A stretch of DNA of 64,000 bases from positions 57,125 through 121,124 of the forward strand of contig JAITVV010000056.1 of the NCBI GenBank assembly GCA_031285625.1, given 5' to 3'. Below the pieces are notes generated by a model, which was given only the letters and a program-made list of their open reading frames with translations, did not search any database and was not told the origin of the DNA. Source of the stretch: Prevotella sp. GTDB taxonomy: Bacteria; Bacteroidota; Bacteroidia; Bacteroidales; Dysgonomonadaceae. This document shows, in pieces, positions 45,169-54,030 of the stretch. A program made the translations under genes and the position numbers. How positions within the stretch are numbered: position 1 is the stretch's first letter; the number at the start of each line of letters is the position of its first letter.

Positions 45169-46557
45169 ATGACACAACCGGATAGTAAAATAAATCTTAG
45201 CGCGCTGCTCTTTATCCTATGCCTGGCATCTTCATTGGTTCCGTTTATGGGCTCTGCTTTAAATCTGGCATTGCCTTATATCAATAAAGATCTATCACTA
45301 AATGCGGTTATGTCCGGCTGGGTTCCAACTTCATATATGTTGACCACAGCTATCCTACAGATTCCCTGTGCACGTATAGCCGATATGGTAGGCCGTAAGA
45401 AAGTTTTTATCTGGGGCGTAATAATCCTTACTATTTTCTCGATCCTTAGCGGACTGGCAACCACAGGGGCTACACTTATCGTCTACCGTTCTCTGGCAGG
45501 CATAGGAAGTGCCATGATGTTTGGAACAAGTACAGCTATACTTACTTCTTCCGTTCCAAATGAAAAACGGGGAAAGGCAATGGGTATAATCGCTGCCAGT
45601 GTTTATTTTTCTCTGGCGGCAGGACCTTTTATAGGTGGTATTCTCACTCAATACTTTAATTGGCACAGTATCTTTTTTGTATCAGCAGCAGTAAGCCTTA
45701 TTGTAGCAATCGGGGGATATTATATTATAAAAGAAGACTGGAAAGAAGAAGTAAAAAGCAAATTTGACACAGTCGGTTCTATCCTGTTTGCTATTGGCTT
45801 ATCTTCTCTCATCTATGGGTTTACGATGCTTCCCCATCTCTTGGGATTTGTCTTTATTGGCGTAGGCATTATTGTGTTATTACTATTTTCAGCTTATGAA
45901 AAAAAACAGGAATTCCCCGTCTTTAATATGCGGATATTTCTTGGCAACAAAGTATTCCGTTTGTCTTCACTCTCGGCTTTAATTAATTACTCGGCCACAT
46001 TCGCTATATCTTTCATGTTAAGCCTGTATTTGCAATATGTTCGCGGCTTGTCTCCACGCGATGCAGGTTTGATTCTTATTATCCAGTCTATAGTGCAGGC
46101 GGTAGCATCCCTCAAATCGGGGAGCCTGTCGGACAAGATGTCTCCAACATTTCTGGCCACTCTGGGTATGAGTATTATTGCTGTCGGATTAGTCGGTCTT
46201 TGCTTTATCTCAGAAACTACAAGCTACTATTTTCTGGGAGGGATGATGATACTGCTTGGTTTAGGTTTTGGTATATTCTCGTCACCAAACACAAATATTA
46301 TAATGAGTTCTGTAGAAAGGAAACATTATGGACTAGCCTCTGCAACAATGGGCACTATGAGGCTCACAGGGCAAGCATTAAGCATGGGTATCGCCATTAT
46401 GGCAATCTCTATTGTTATAGGAAATATAGATTTATCAATAGCCCCACATCCTAAGTTTATCAGCAGCATGCGGATAACATTCATCATCTGTCTTGTACTT
46501 TGCCTTTTCGGTATTTATGCTTCCTCTGCCAGAGAAAAAACTCATACAAACAAATAG
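45169..46557 (+). CDS. MFS drug transporter, DHA2 (EmrB/QacA-like)
   Basis: The 462-residue protein has about 14 membrane segments, as in the DHA2 subfamily. Segment 1 carries GSALNLALPYINKDLSL, segment 2 begins GWVPTSYMLTTAILQIP, and the MFS motif A follows as ARIADMVGRKKVFIWG (about residues 56-71). The middle motif GTSTAILTSSVPNEKRGKAMG is also typical. It probably exports drugs or metabolites with proton antiport. It starts 38 bases after the thioesterase, perhaps in the same transcript. Confidence 0.88.
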   Translation: MTQPDSKINLSALLFILCLASSLVPFMGSALNLALPYINKDLSLNAVMSGWVPTSYMLTTAILQIPCARIADMVGRKKVFIWGVIILTIFSILSGLATTGATLIVYRSLAGIGSAMMFGTSTAILTSSVPNEKRGKAMGIIAASVYFSLAAGPFIGGILTQYFNWHSIFFVSAAVSLIVAIGGYYIIKEDWKEEVKSKFDTVGSILFAIGLSSLIYGFTMLPHLLGFVFIGVGIIVLLLFSAYEKKQEFPVFNMRIFLGNKVFRLSSLSALINYSATFAISFMLSLYLQYVRGLSPRDAGLILIIQSIVQAVASLKSGSLSDKMSPTFLATLGMSIIAVGLVGLCFISETTSYYFLGGMMILLGLGFGIFSSPNTNIIMSSVERKHYGLASATMGTMRLTGQALSMGIAIMAISIVIGNIDLSIAPHPKFISSMRITFIICLVLCLFGIYASSAREKTHTNK

Positions 46558-46649
46558 ATAAACATCTCATTACCAATACACTATAGATATCATTCTCTAA
46601 GATAAGTCATACTCCCTCAATTTCATAGTTATTATTATGGTTGTTTCCA

Positions 46650-46657
46650 TATATTTG
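46650..46657 (+). promoter_or_regulatory. -7 element of the orphan gene
   Basis: TATATTTG 22 bases before the ATG at 46680. Confidence 0.5.
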
Positions 46658-46679
46658 ATTATAACCAAATAATAAGAAA

Positions 46680-47210
46680 ATGGAATTTAACTTTCAAAAT
46701 TTAGATGAAGAAACTAGGTCCTTAATGTTAGGCGAAATTGATCACGATGTAACAGAAGGTAAGTTATATCAAAGTAAACGATTTAAAGAAGGTCAAGAAA
46801 TTATATATCTTGAATTGTTAAAAAAAATTGTAATAAGTGGTAATGAAAAATCTTTAGCAACTGCACTTAAAGCAAATAAATGTTTTAAAACTCATGAGTT
46901 GAGAAAAACAAAAAGTGGATACACAGAAGTTAAAGTTCCAGAGAATGCAGAAAGTCTCTTTGCTGAAGGAGAGTTTAATAGATTCTATATAAGAGCATTA
47001 TGCTTAAGAATAATCAATAAGGGTGGTAGCCTCGAAATATATAGAGCCAGAGAATCACAAAACCCTCGTAAAGAATCAGAAATATTAATTGGAAATATTA
47101 TAGATGCAAAACAACTACTAAATGACTTAAGAGAAAATATTGGAATTGATACAGTATTAGGACTGCCTCCAGGTCCTAATAGTGGTTTGAGTGTAAAGAT
47201 TATAACCTAA
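46680..47210 (+). CDS. Protein of unknown function, AT-rich orphan
   Basis: The 176-residue soluble protein starts MEFNFQNLDEETRSLMLGEI and carries strikingly regular motifs: EGEFNRFYIRALCLRII (about residues 96-112), IYRARESQNPRKESEILIG (about 120-138), LLNDLRENIGIDTVLGLPPG and PNSGLSVKI at the end. The patterning suggests a conserved family, but I cannot name it. The gene looks more AT-rich than its neighbours and uses A/T-ending codons, so acquisition by transfer is possible. It is a lone gene with its own promoter between two unrelated transporters. Confidence 0.65.
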   Translation: MEFNFQNLDEETRSLMLGEIDHDVTEGKLYQSKRFKEGQEIIYLELLKKIVISGNEKSLATALKANKCFKTHELRKTKSGYTEVKVPENAESLFAEGEFNRFYIRALCLRIINKGGSLEIYRARESQNPRKESEILIGNIIDAKQLLNDLRENIGIDTVLGLPPGPNSGLSVKIIT

Positions 47211-47254
47211 AAAAGAATTTCTCTGATAAAGACTAAAGATTATTTTTAAAAGGA

Positions 47255-47262
47255 TAATTTTG
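47255..47262 (+). promoter_or_regulatory. -7 element of the Nramp gene
   Basis: TAATTTTG 18 bases before the ATG; leader short. Confidence 0.5.
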
Positions 47263-47280
47263 TAGCCAAATAGAATCAGA

Positions 47281-48555
47281 ATGAATCTCTTAGAGAAGTT
47301 AAAGAAAGAATATACCAGAAGGCATCCAAAACCTAAGTCAGGGGCATTGGAACTATTAAAATATATTGGGCCGGGGCTCTTGGTTACTGTTGGATTTATT
47401 GATCCGGGTAACTGGGCTTCGAATTTCGCCGCCGGCTCAGAATTCGGTTATGCACTGCTGTGGGTAGTTACACTATCCACTGCTATGCTCATCATCTTAC
47501 AACACAATGTGGCCCACCTTGGCATTGTTACCGGGTTGTGCCTATCCGAAGCCGCTAATAAATACCTGCCGCGTACAGGCTCACGCGTTGTGCTCTGGTC
47601 TGCAATGGGAGCTTCCATATCTACATCATTAGCAGAGATACTAGGAGGAGCCATTGCGTTGAACATGTTATTTGATATTCCCATCAAGGTTGGAGCTACA
47701 CTGGTAGCCGTATTTGTTTTTGTGATGATGTTCTCCAATTCTTACAAAAAGATAGAACGTTATATTATAGCCTTCGTTTCACTGATCGGACTTTCTTTTA
47801 TATATGAGCTCTTTCTGGTTGATATCGAGTGGGGTGAAGCTGCAAAAGCCTGGGTAGTACCTTCCGTACCCCAAGGCAGCATGCTGATTATAATGAGTGT
47901 ACTGGGAGCTGTAGTTATGCCTCACAATCTCTTTCTACATTCGGAAGTGATACAGAGCCGTCAATGGAATCTGAAAGATGAGAAGGTAATGGAACGGCAA
48001 TTGAAATATGAATTCGTCGATACATTCTTTTCCATGCTGATCGGCTGGGCTATAAACAGTGCTATGATTCTATTAGCTGCATCCACTTTCTTTAGAGAAA
48101 ATATTGTAGTGGATGATTTACAACAAGCACATTCTTTACTCGATCCGCTATTGGGGAGCAATGCAGTCGTTATATTTGCAGTAGCATTACTTCTGGCAGG
48201 AATATCATCTTCCATGACGTCCGGTATTGCTGCCGGATCTATATTTGCAGGGATGTATGATGAAGCTTATAATATAAAAGATATCCATTCCCGCACAGGT
48301 ATATTAATATCGTTAGGAGTAGGCCTGTTGATTATATTTATGATTGGAGATCCATTCAAAGGTCTGATTATATCGCAGGCTATACTTAGCGTACAGTTAC
48401 CGATTACTGTTTTCCTACAGGTGCGGCTTACGTCTTCTAAAGAAGTTATGGGTAAATATGCAAATACCTTGTTCACAAAAATTCTGTTGTATGGAATAGC
48501 TGTTGTTGTAACTTCCCTTAATGTAATGTTACTTGTTAGTTTCTTTGTAGAATAA
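47281..48555 (+). CDS. mntH: Nramp family divalent metal transporter
   Basis: The 424-residue protein has about eleven membrane segments. Signature motifs are GFIDPGNWASNFAAGS in segment 1 (the DPGN metal-binding motif) and VVMPHNLFLHSEVIQ in segment 6 (MPHN, the other half of the metal site). The family imports manganese and iron with protons. The motif DPGNWA is intact. The symbol is by family similarity; specificity is inferred. It is a single gene with a promoter close to its start; no metal-regulator operator was recognised. Confidence 0.88.
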   Translation: MNLLEKLKKEYTRRHPKPKSGALELLKYIGPGLLVTVGFIDPGNWASNFAAGSEFGYALLWVVTLSTAMLIILQHNVAHLGIVTGLCLSEAANKYLPRTGSRVVLWSAMGASISTSLAEILGGAIALNMLFDIPIKVGATLVAVFVFVMMFSNSYKKIERYIIAFVSLIGLSFIYELFLVDIEWGEAAKAWVVPSVPQGSMLIIMSVLGAVVMPHNLFLHSEVIQSRQWNLKDEKVMERQLKYEFVDTFFSMLIGWAINSAMILLAASTFFRENIVVDDLQQAHSLLDPLLGSNAVVIFAVALLLAGISSSMTSGIAAGSIFAGMYDEAYNIKDIHSRTGILISLGVGLLIIFMIGDPFKGLIISQAILSVQLPITVFLQVRLTSSKEVMGKYANTLFTKILLYGIAVVVTSLNVMLLVSFFVE

Positions 48556-48640
48556 AAGGCTAGCCATTTTATTTATTAGTTTTCACCAACTCAGAAACGG
48601 TTTTTACCCATTTTCTCCGAAATTTTGTTCTTTAAATAAA

Positions 48641-48648
48641 TATATTTG
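48641..48648 (+). promoter_or_regulatory. -7 element of the DUF4139 gene
   Basis: TATATTTG 31 bases before the ATG at 48680. Confidence 0.55.
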
Positions 48649-48679
48649 ATGAAGAAAATTATCAATAAATATATTCATT

Positions 48680-50512
48680 ATGAAAACAAAACTACTAACT
48701 ATTATTCTCCTGATATGTTTCTCATATTATGGATTCGCTCAAGATAAAAAGACTATAAAGTCGAAGCTCAATGATGCGACAGTCTTTTTTCAAGGAGCTG
48801 AGTTAACACATAGTGCTTCATATTCATTAGCCAAAGGCGAGAATGAAATTTATATTGAAGGATTGAGTCCCAATATAGATAAGAATAGCTTGAAGATAAA
48901 GACTACAAATGGGGTGATCGTATCTGCTTACGAATTCTCGGTTGATTTTCTTACTGAAACTAAAGCTCTAAGTACAGTAGCTAAGAAACTACAAGATTCA
49001 GTTGACTATTATAAGAAAAAGCTTGAGCAGGTAAATACCGATATCAATATTACAACAAACCTTATACAGCTTCTACAGAAAGGGACAGATAAAAATGTGG
49101 CCGGATCTGAAAAGGGTTTAGGTATCGACGAACTGGTAAAAACAATGGATTATTACAAGACTAAATCTGCTGAATTACAAACGACTCAGGCTGCAAACAA
49201 CAAAAGAAAGAGTGAATGTGATATAGCTATAGCCCGTTTGAATAAACAGCTCAATCAGGAATCTTTGAAGAATAATAAAACTGCGGGTATTCTAAAACTT
49301 AATTTATCTTCTCCTTTAGCTAATACATGCAGCTTTATTATATCCTATTATACTTCTGCAGCCAACTGGGTTCCTTACTATGATATAAACATTGAATCTA
49401 CAGAAAAACCCATAAAAATTGTAGCAAAATCGAAGGTGCGTCAGACTACGGGTCTCGACTGGGAGAAAGTAAATCTCATCCTATCTACTGCTACCCCTAG
49501 TAATGGTAAAGTGGCACCTCTTTTTAATGCTTGGTTCTTAGAAAACTACAGACCTCAACCCAGAGCATCAGCAGGTATGGCTATGCAAAATAGCTATTCA
49601 TATGCAAAGAAAGAATTTAATAACCTGAATATTCAAGCTGTTGCCGAGGAAAGTATACCAATAGGAGATATGAAAATAAGGGGTAGTTCTTCAGTTACAG
49701 AGAGTCCTTTATACATAGTAGATGGTATAGCTGTAGATGAAGACTATGTACAATCCCTGGATCCGAATGCAATAAAAAACGTAGACGTACTAAAAGATAC
49801 GAATTCTACAGCCATATACGGATCACGTGCAGCCAATGGAGTGATTGTAGTAACCTTAAAAAGCAGTATGGATGACTTTATCACACAGAAAGAGAATGAA
49901 CTTAATATGGTTTACAATATAGATATGCCATATACCATTCCAGGAAATGGGAAAGAACAGACTATCGACCTGCAAACAAAAGAAACATCTGCTGAATATA
50001 AATATTACTGCGCTCCAAAGCTAGATACAGAAACCTATCTACTGGCAGAAATACCAGATTGGCAAAAACTAAATCTGCTAAGTGGGAAGGCTAATATTAC
50101 ATATGATGGAACTTATGTTGGAGAAACATTTCTTGACGCACGTTCCACTCACGAAAAGCTAACGTTAACACTTGGTACAGACAAGCGCGTTCCTGTTAAA
50201 CGAGAAAAAATGCAGGATTATAGCAGTACCAAATTCTTAGGGAATGATACCAAACAGGTATTTACATACAAGCTAACTGTTAAAAACAATCAGAATAAGC
50301 CTGTTAAGATGGTACTGAAAGACCAATACCCAATATCAACACAAAAAAACATCGAAGTAGAACTGCTTACGAAGGATACTACTCCATGGACCGCTAATAA
50401 AGAAGACGTAGGCGTAATAACATGGGAGGAAGAACTAAAAGCAGGTGAAACAAAGGTTTATCAGATCAGTTATAGTGTAAAGTATCCGAAAGGGACAAGA
50501 CTTAATTTATAA
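48680..50512 (+). CDS. DUF4139 (MuiA-like) protein with TonB-plug-like insertion
   Basis: The 610-residue product has a signal peptide (ends YYGFAQ near residue 20), a DUF4140-type N-terminal part (DATVFFQGAELTHSASYSL), a coiled coil (about residues 100-185), and the DUF4139 beta-rich part (YYTSAANWVPYYDINIES, and KLTLTLGTDKRVPVKRE). In the middle (about residues 330-395) lies a segment like the plug domain of SusC/RagA receptors: PLYIVDGIAVDEDYV, then AIKNVDVLKDTNSTAIYGSRA and NGVIVVTLK. No barrel follows, so it is an inserted or fused plug. The family is linked to mucoidy inhibition; the function is unknown. Confidence 0.85.
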   Translation: MKTKLLTIILLICFSYYGFAQDKKTIKSKLNDATVFFQGAELTHSASYSLAKGENEIYIEGLSPNIDKNSLKIKTTNGVIVSAYEFSVDFLTETKALSTVAKKLQDSVDYYKKKLEQVNTDINITTNLIQLLQKGTDKNVAGSEKGLGIDELVKTMDYYKTKSAELQTTQAANNKRKSECDIAIARLNKQLNQESLKNNKTAGILKLNLSSPLANTCSFIISYYTSAANWVPYYDINIESTEKPIKIVAKSKVRQTTGLDWEKVNLILSTATPSNGKVAPLFNAWFLENYRPQPRASAGMAMQNSYSYAKKEFNNLNIQAVAEESIPIGDMKIRGSSSVTESPLYIVDGIAVDEDYVQSLDPNAIKNVDVLKDTNSTAIYGSRAANGVIVVTLKSSMDDFITQKENELNMVYNIDMPYTIPGNGKEQTIDLQTKETSAEYKYYCAPKLDTETYLLAEIPDWQKLNLLSGKANITYDGTYVGETFLDARSTHEKLTLTLGTDKRVPVKREKMQDYSSTKFLGNDTKQVFTYKLTVKNNQNKPVKMVLKDQYPISTQKNIEVELLTKDTTPWTANKEDVGVITWEEELKAGETKVYQISYSVKYPKGTRLNL

Positions 50513-50519
50513 CTATGAG

Positions 50520-50550
50520 GAAACGCTATAGAGTCAATCTATAGCGTTTC
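50520..50550. terminator. Terminator between convergent genes
   Basis: GAAACGCTATAGA (50520-50532), loop GTCAA and TCTATAGCGTTTC (50538-50550), then T-rich sequence on the plus strand. It overlaps the stop codon of the minus-strand DUF3788 gene. Confidence 0.8.
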
Positions 50551-50998
50551 TCTTTTCTTTCATTATCGATTTTTTGATCATGATCATCTTCGCCAGTTCA
50601 GGCAGAAGACTTTCATCCTTTATTGTGATAAGCATCCATTTACCATCATGAAGTTGTGGTGTATTATCAAAAACGGATGTAAAGTAGGTATCAAATGATT
50701 CCCTTTGAGAGTTAAATATAATTACTTCTTTTTTACCATAAATTAGTATAACAGAAAATGCATTCTTTTCAGGGAAGATAGATATTAATGTTTTTCCGTT
50801 TCTCCGGTATCGCAACATTACGCCAAATTTTACTCCTCCAAAATATATTTCCTGTTCAAAGTTATAGTTGTTATCAAGGAATTCGAGTAATGAGTCAAAA
50901 GCTTTCACAGCTTTCTTTGATTTGATAAATTTTCTTATTTCCTCCAAGTTTGGTAAAGGAGATTCTTGATAAATTCTTTCAGGTATTTGTGTTTCCAT
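50534..50998 (-). CDS. DUF3788 family protein
   Basis: The 154-residue soluble protein has the DUF3788 pattern: YFGGVKFGVMLRYRRNGKTL, then LISIFPEKNAFSVILIYGKKE, and near the end DGKWMLITIKDESLLPELAKM. These proteins are small, cytoplasmic and of unknown function. A -7 element TATATTTG (minus strand) at 51022-51029 gives it its own transcript. The terminator hairpin covers its stop codon. Confidence 0.75.
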   Translation of the reverse strand: METQIPERIYQESPLPNLEEIRKFIKSKKAVKAFDSLLEFLDNNYNFEQEIYFGGVKFGVMLRYRRNGKTLISIFPEKNAFSVILIYGKKEVIIFNSQRESFDTYFTSVFDNTPQLHDGKWMLITIKDESLLPELAKMIMIKKSIMKEKRNAID

Positions 50999-51021
50999 CT
51001 GGGTATTATTCTTAATAGTTG

Positions 51022-51029
51022 CAAATATA
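51022..51029 (-). promoter_or_regulatory. -7 element of the DUF3788 gene
   Basis: CAAATATA on the plus strand reads TATATTTG on the minus strand, 24 bases before the start codon. Confidence 0.5.
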
Positions 51030-51030
51030 A

Positions 51031-52230
51031 CTATTCTTGTTTGATTTTTTGCTTATCAGATATCAATAAATGTATAACAAGGCATAATACTACAAATATT
51101 CCACCTGTACACACAACTCCATTCCAACCATAAGCACCCCATGCTTTCCCGCCTACAAAAGTGCCTAATGACCCTCCTATAAAATAAGATACCATATAAA
51201 CTGTATTTAAGCGATTTGCAGCTTCAGGATGAGAAGAAAATACAATAGTCTGATTAGTGACATGCATAGCTTGCAATCCCATATCAAGAATTATGATCCC
51301 AATAATAAGCCCTATATAAGTATTTCCACCCAAACCGAATATACCCCATGAAAGAATCATCAGTGTAGCGGCTATAGCTATTAATTTATTTTTATTGATC
51401 TTACCTGAAACATATCCTACTAACGAGGCAGCTAAAGCCCCCGCAATACCAAATAATCCAAGCGATCCGGCCACATCGCTTCCCTGAAAGAATGGAGCCT
51501 GCTCCAACTTAAAAGTCAACGTAGTCCAGAATACAGAAAATGAGGCAAAGCCCAATGCTCCTCTCAAAGAAGCTAACTGTAAGCTGGGAATATCTTTTGC
51601 ATATCTGATTATGGATCTCATTAATTGCCTGTATTTACCATCAAAAGTTGGTTTCATATCAGGAAGCAACCATGCTATAAGAATAGCCAGAACAACCATA
51701 AACCCTGCTGCAATAAAAAATACATTACGCCAGCCCAGATACTCTCCTACTATACCACTAAATACACGGGATGCCAATATACCTATAAGGAGCCCACTCA
51801 TAACAATCCCTACATTCTTCCCTTTTTCTTCAGGAGGAGATAGTTGTGCTGCAATAGGGACAAATACCTGAGGAACTACAGATGTTAACCCAATGAAGAA
51901 ACTGGCAACAATCATCACTAAAAGAGATTTACTAAGAGCAAAAACCAGTAATGAAAGGAGTATAAAAGCAAAATCAATAAGAATTATTCTTTTACGCCGG
52001 TACATATCCCCTAACGGGATGATAAGCAGCAATCCGACAGCATAGCCTACTTGAGTAAACATAGCAACTTTACTAGTCGCGGCTTCTGTTTCCCCAAACT
52101 CTTTAGCGATCATACCTAAAAGTGGCTGATTGTAATAATTATTGGCTACAACAAGCCCTGCCCCGATTGCCATCAACCAGAGGGTTCCTTTAGATAAATA
52201 TTGTTTGTTTTCGTTTTCGGGCAATAACAT
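51031..52230 (-). CDS. MFS transporter, DHA1-like
   Basis: The 399-residue protein has twelve membrane segments. Motif A is present as PLGDMYRRKRIILIDF (about residues 72-87), and the first segment reads NYYNQPLLGMIAKEF, typical of a common sub-branch of sugar/drug efflux MFS proteins. The middle loop is short. It lies 11 bases downstream of the lipoprotein gene at 52242 on the same strand, so they may be co-transcribed. The substrate is unknown. Confidence 0.85.
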   Translation of the reverse strand: MLLPENENKQYLSKGTLWLMAIGAGLVVANNYYNQPLLGMIAKEFGETEAATSKVAMFTQVGYAVGLLLIIPLGDMYRRKRIILIDFAFILLSLLVFALSKSLLVMIVASFFIGLTSVVPQVFVPIAAQLSPPEEKGKNVGIVMSGLLIGILASRVFSGIVGEYLGWRNVFFIAAGFMVVLAILIAWLLPDMKPTFDGKYRQLMRSIIRYAKDIPSLQLASLRGALGFASFSVFWTTLTFKLEQAPFFQGSDVAGSLGLFGIAGALAASLVGYVSGKINKNKLIAIAATLMILSWGIFGLGGNTYIGLIIGIIILDMGLQAMHVTNQTIVFSSHPEAANRLNTVYMVSYFIGGSLGTFVGGKAWGAYGWNGVVCTGGIFVVLCLVIHLLISDKQKIKQE

Positions 52231-52241
52231 TTAAATGATTT

Positions 52242-52967
52242 TTATTCAGAATAAGGAGCATTTTGTATCCAACTTTGCACCATCTCCCTGTCGAATATTT
52301 TACCTATGACCCTATACTTTGAGTCATTCAACGGATTACGTCCAATCAGCGGTTCTGACATCACACCAATTTGCGGTCTGTAATAGTTTGCATGAACAAA
52401 AGACATCTTACCATTCAGATAATAAATATAGCCTACATGAGAATCGAGCCCTACAATATATAGTCCTTCGCCTTTTGCTTCAATGTAATCCAGAACATCT
52501 TTCACCGGCTTTTGTTGAAATCGTTTGATATCAGTTGTCACTTTCTTTATCATATATTCGGATGCCTGTTGTGCCCATTTTATACGTGGAATATTGAATC
52601 CCATATCACGTAAGGTAGTAGTTACAAAATATCCACAGGCAATGCTACCCTCGCCAGGGGTCTGGCTATGACCATGAAAAGTCCAGGGAGTATTATACCA
52701 CGAGCGGAAGAAATCATCAGATATAGTTAAAAGATAATTCTGAGCCTCAGCTATTATACTATCTTGCTTTATCTTATTATTCTTACTACCACTGTATTCT
52801 TTAAAGAATATGGCTCTTCTCTCTAAAGTTTCCTTTTTTAGTTCAGGATAAGATTTAATCTCTTCTTCAATCCTCTCCTGCCATAACAAAACCTGTTGCT
52901 CCTTAGACTTTGAGGTGCAAGAGAACAACAAGAAGATTAAAAATAGGATAGGAAAAGGGTATCTCAT
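52242..52967 (-). CDS. Lipoprotein, possible papain/NlpC-like hydrolase
   Basis: The 241-residue product has a lipoprotein signal (lipobox LLFSC near residue 17), a coiled-coil-like helical segment, and then a globular part with SIACGYFVTTTLRDMGFN (Cys near residue 112), LDSHVGYIYYL (His) and FVHANYY (Asn). This Cys-His-Asn order suggests a papain-like cysteine hydrolase of the NlpC/P60 superfamily acting in the periplasm. I do not recognise the family with certainty. It lies just upstream of the MFS gene. Confidence 0.6.
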   Translation of the reverse strand: MRYPFPILFLIFLLFSCTSKSKEQQVLLWQERIEEEIKSYPELKKETLERRAIFFKEYSGSKNNKIKQDSIIAEAQNYLLTISDDFFRSWYNTPWTFHGHSQTPGEGSIACGYFVTTTLRDMGFNIPRIKWAQQASEYMIKKVTTDIKRFQQKPVKDVLDYIEAKGEGLYIVGLDSHVGYIYYLNGKMSFVHANYYRPQIGVMSEPLIGRNPLNDSKYRVIGKIFDREMVQSWIQNAPYSE

Positions 52968-52991
52968 ATTACAATCCGATTAAAAAGTGAC

Positions 52992-52999
52992 CAAATATA
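52992..52999 (-). promoter_or_regulatory. -7 element of the lipoprotein/MFS pair
   Basis: CAAATATA reads TATATTTG on the minus strand, 25 bases before the start codon, followed by GTCAC. Confidence 0.5.
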
Positions 53000-53038
53000 A
53001 AAAAAACACATCAAACTAATAATTAACGACTTACAAAC

Positions 53039-53063
53039 AAAAGGTGACAAAAGTAACACTTTT
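53039..53063 (-). promoter_or_regulatory. Shared 25-nt element, copy 2
   Basis: On the minus strand this is identical over 25 nt to 8337-8361, including the -7-like TACTTTTG and the GTTACTTTTGTCAC core. It lies about 70 bases upstream of the lipoprotein gene. Nearby at 52992 a second -7 with the same TCAC flank is present. Confidence 0.5.
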
Positions 53064-53142
53064 CTTACTGTTTTAATCTGTTACCTTTTCTCTTTTTCTC
53101 ACCTATATTATTAGATAATTTTATGATGATAAATTAGCTATA

Positions 53143-54018
53143 TCAGTCTATAAAACGTTTTGTAATATCTCCAAAGGAATCGATTCGCCTGTCACGGAAA
53201 AACGGCCACCAGCGGCGTACCTGTTCGGAGCGTTTTATATCTATTTCAACAATATGAACTTCTTCTTTATCATTCGGAGCCTGCCATAGAATCTCTCCCT
53301 GAGGCCCGGCCACAAAACTATTTCCCCAGAATGTAATACCATTCGTTTGACCCGAAGGATCAGGTTCATAACCTGTACGGTTTACCGAAACTACGTGCAA
53401 CCCGTTTGCCACAGCATGTCCGCGTTGAGAGATAACCCAGGCACCCAATTGCCGGGCTTTTTCATCTTCCGTATCGGTCGATTCCCATCCTATGGCTGTA
53501 GGATAAATAAGTATGTCTGCTCCTGCCATTGCCATCAGGCGGGCAGCTTCAGGATACCACTGGTCCCAGCAGACTAAAACGCCCAATTTACCAAGAGACG
53601 TTTCAATTGGCTTAAATCCCAGATCACCGGGAGTAAAATAGAACTTTTCGTAGTATGCAGGGTCATCTGGTATATGCATTTTGCGGTATTTACCTGCAAT
53701 AGTACCGTCCTTTTCCATTACTACAGCTGTATTGTGATATAGTCCGGGAGCACGACGTTCAAAGAGAGAGAGAACAATAACCACTCCCCATTCTTTAGCT
53801 AAAGCGCCAAAATCGTCTGTCGATGGCCCCGGTATTGTTTCCGCCATATCAAAGATAGCAGTATCTTCTACCTGGCAAAAGTATAATGAGTTGTGCAGCT
53901 CCTGCATCACAATAAGTTGAGCACCCAACCTTGCTGCTTCTCTGACTTTATCTTTTAAGCCTTGTATATTTTTTTGTATATCAGGTGTATTTGCCTGTTG
54001 TATAATTCCTATTTTCAT
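53143..54018 (-). CDS. aguB: N-carbamoylputrescine amidase
   Basis: The 291-residue nitrilase-superfamily enzyme hydrolyses N-carbamoylputrescine to putrescine, CO2 and ammonia. The Glu-Lys-Cys triad is visible in VMQELHNSLYF, KYRKMHIPDDP and VLVCWDQWYPEAARLMA, the last being diagnostic for this enzyme class. The length fits. The partner aguA lies at 55100-56134, but three SMI1-related genes separate the two, all on the same strand. Cytoplasmic. Confidence 0.93.
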   Translation of the reverse strand: MKIGIIQQANTPDIQKNIQGLKDKVREAARLGAQLIVMQELHNSLYFCQVEDTAIFDMAETIPGPSTDDFGALAKEWGVVIVLSLFERRAPGLYHNTAVVMEKDGTIAGKYRKMHIPDDPAYYEKFYFTPGDLGFKPIETSLGKLGVLVCWDQWYPEAARLMAMAGADILIYPTAIGWESTDTEDEKARQLGAWVISQRGHAVANGLHVVSVNRTGYEPDPSGQTNGITFWGNSFVAGPQGEILWQAPNDKEEVHIVEIDIKRSEQVRRWWPFFRDRRIDSFGDITKRFID

Positions 54019-54030
54019 TTCTCTTACGTT

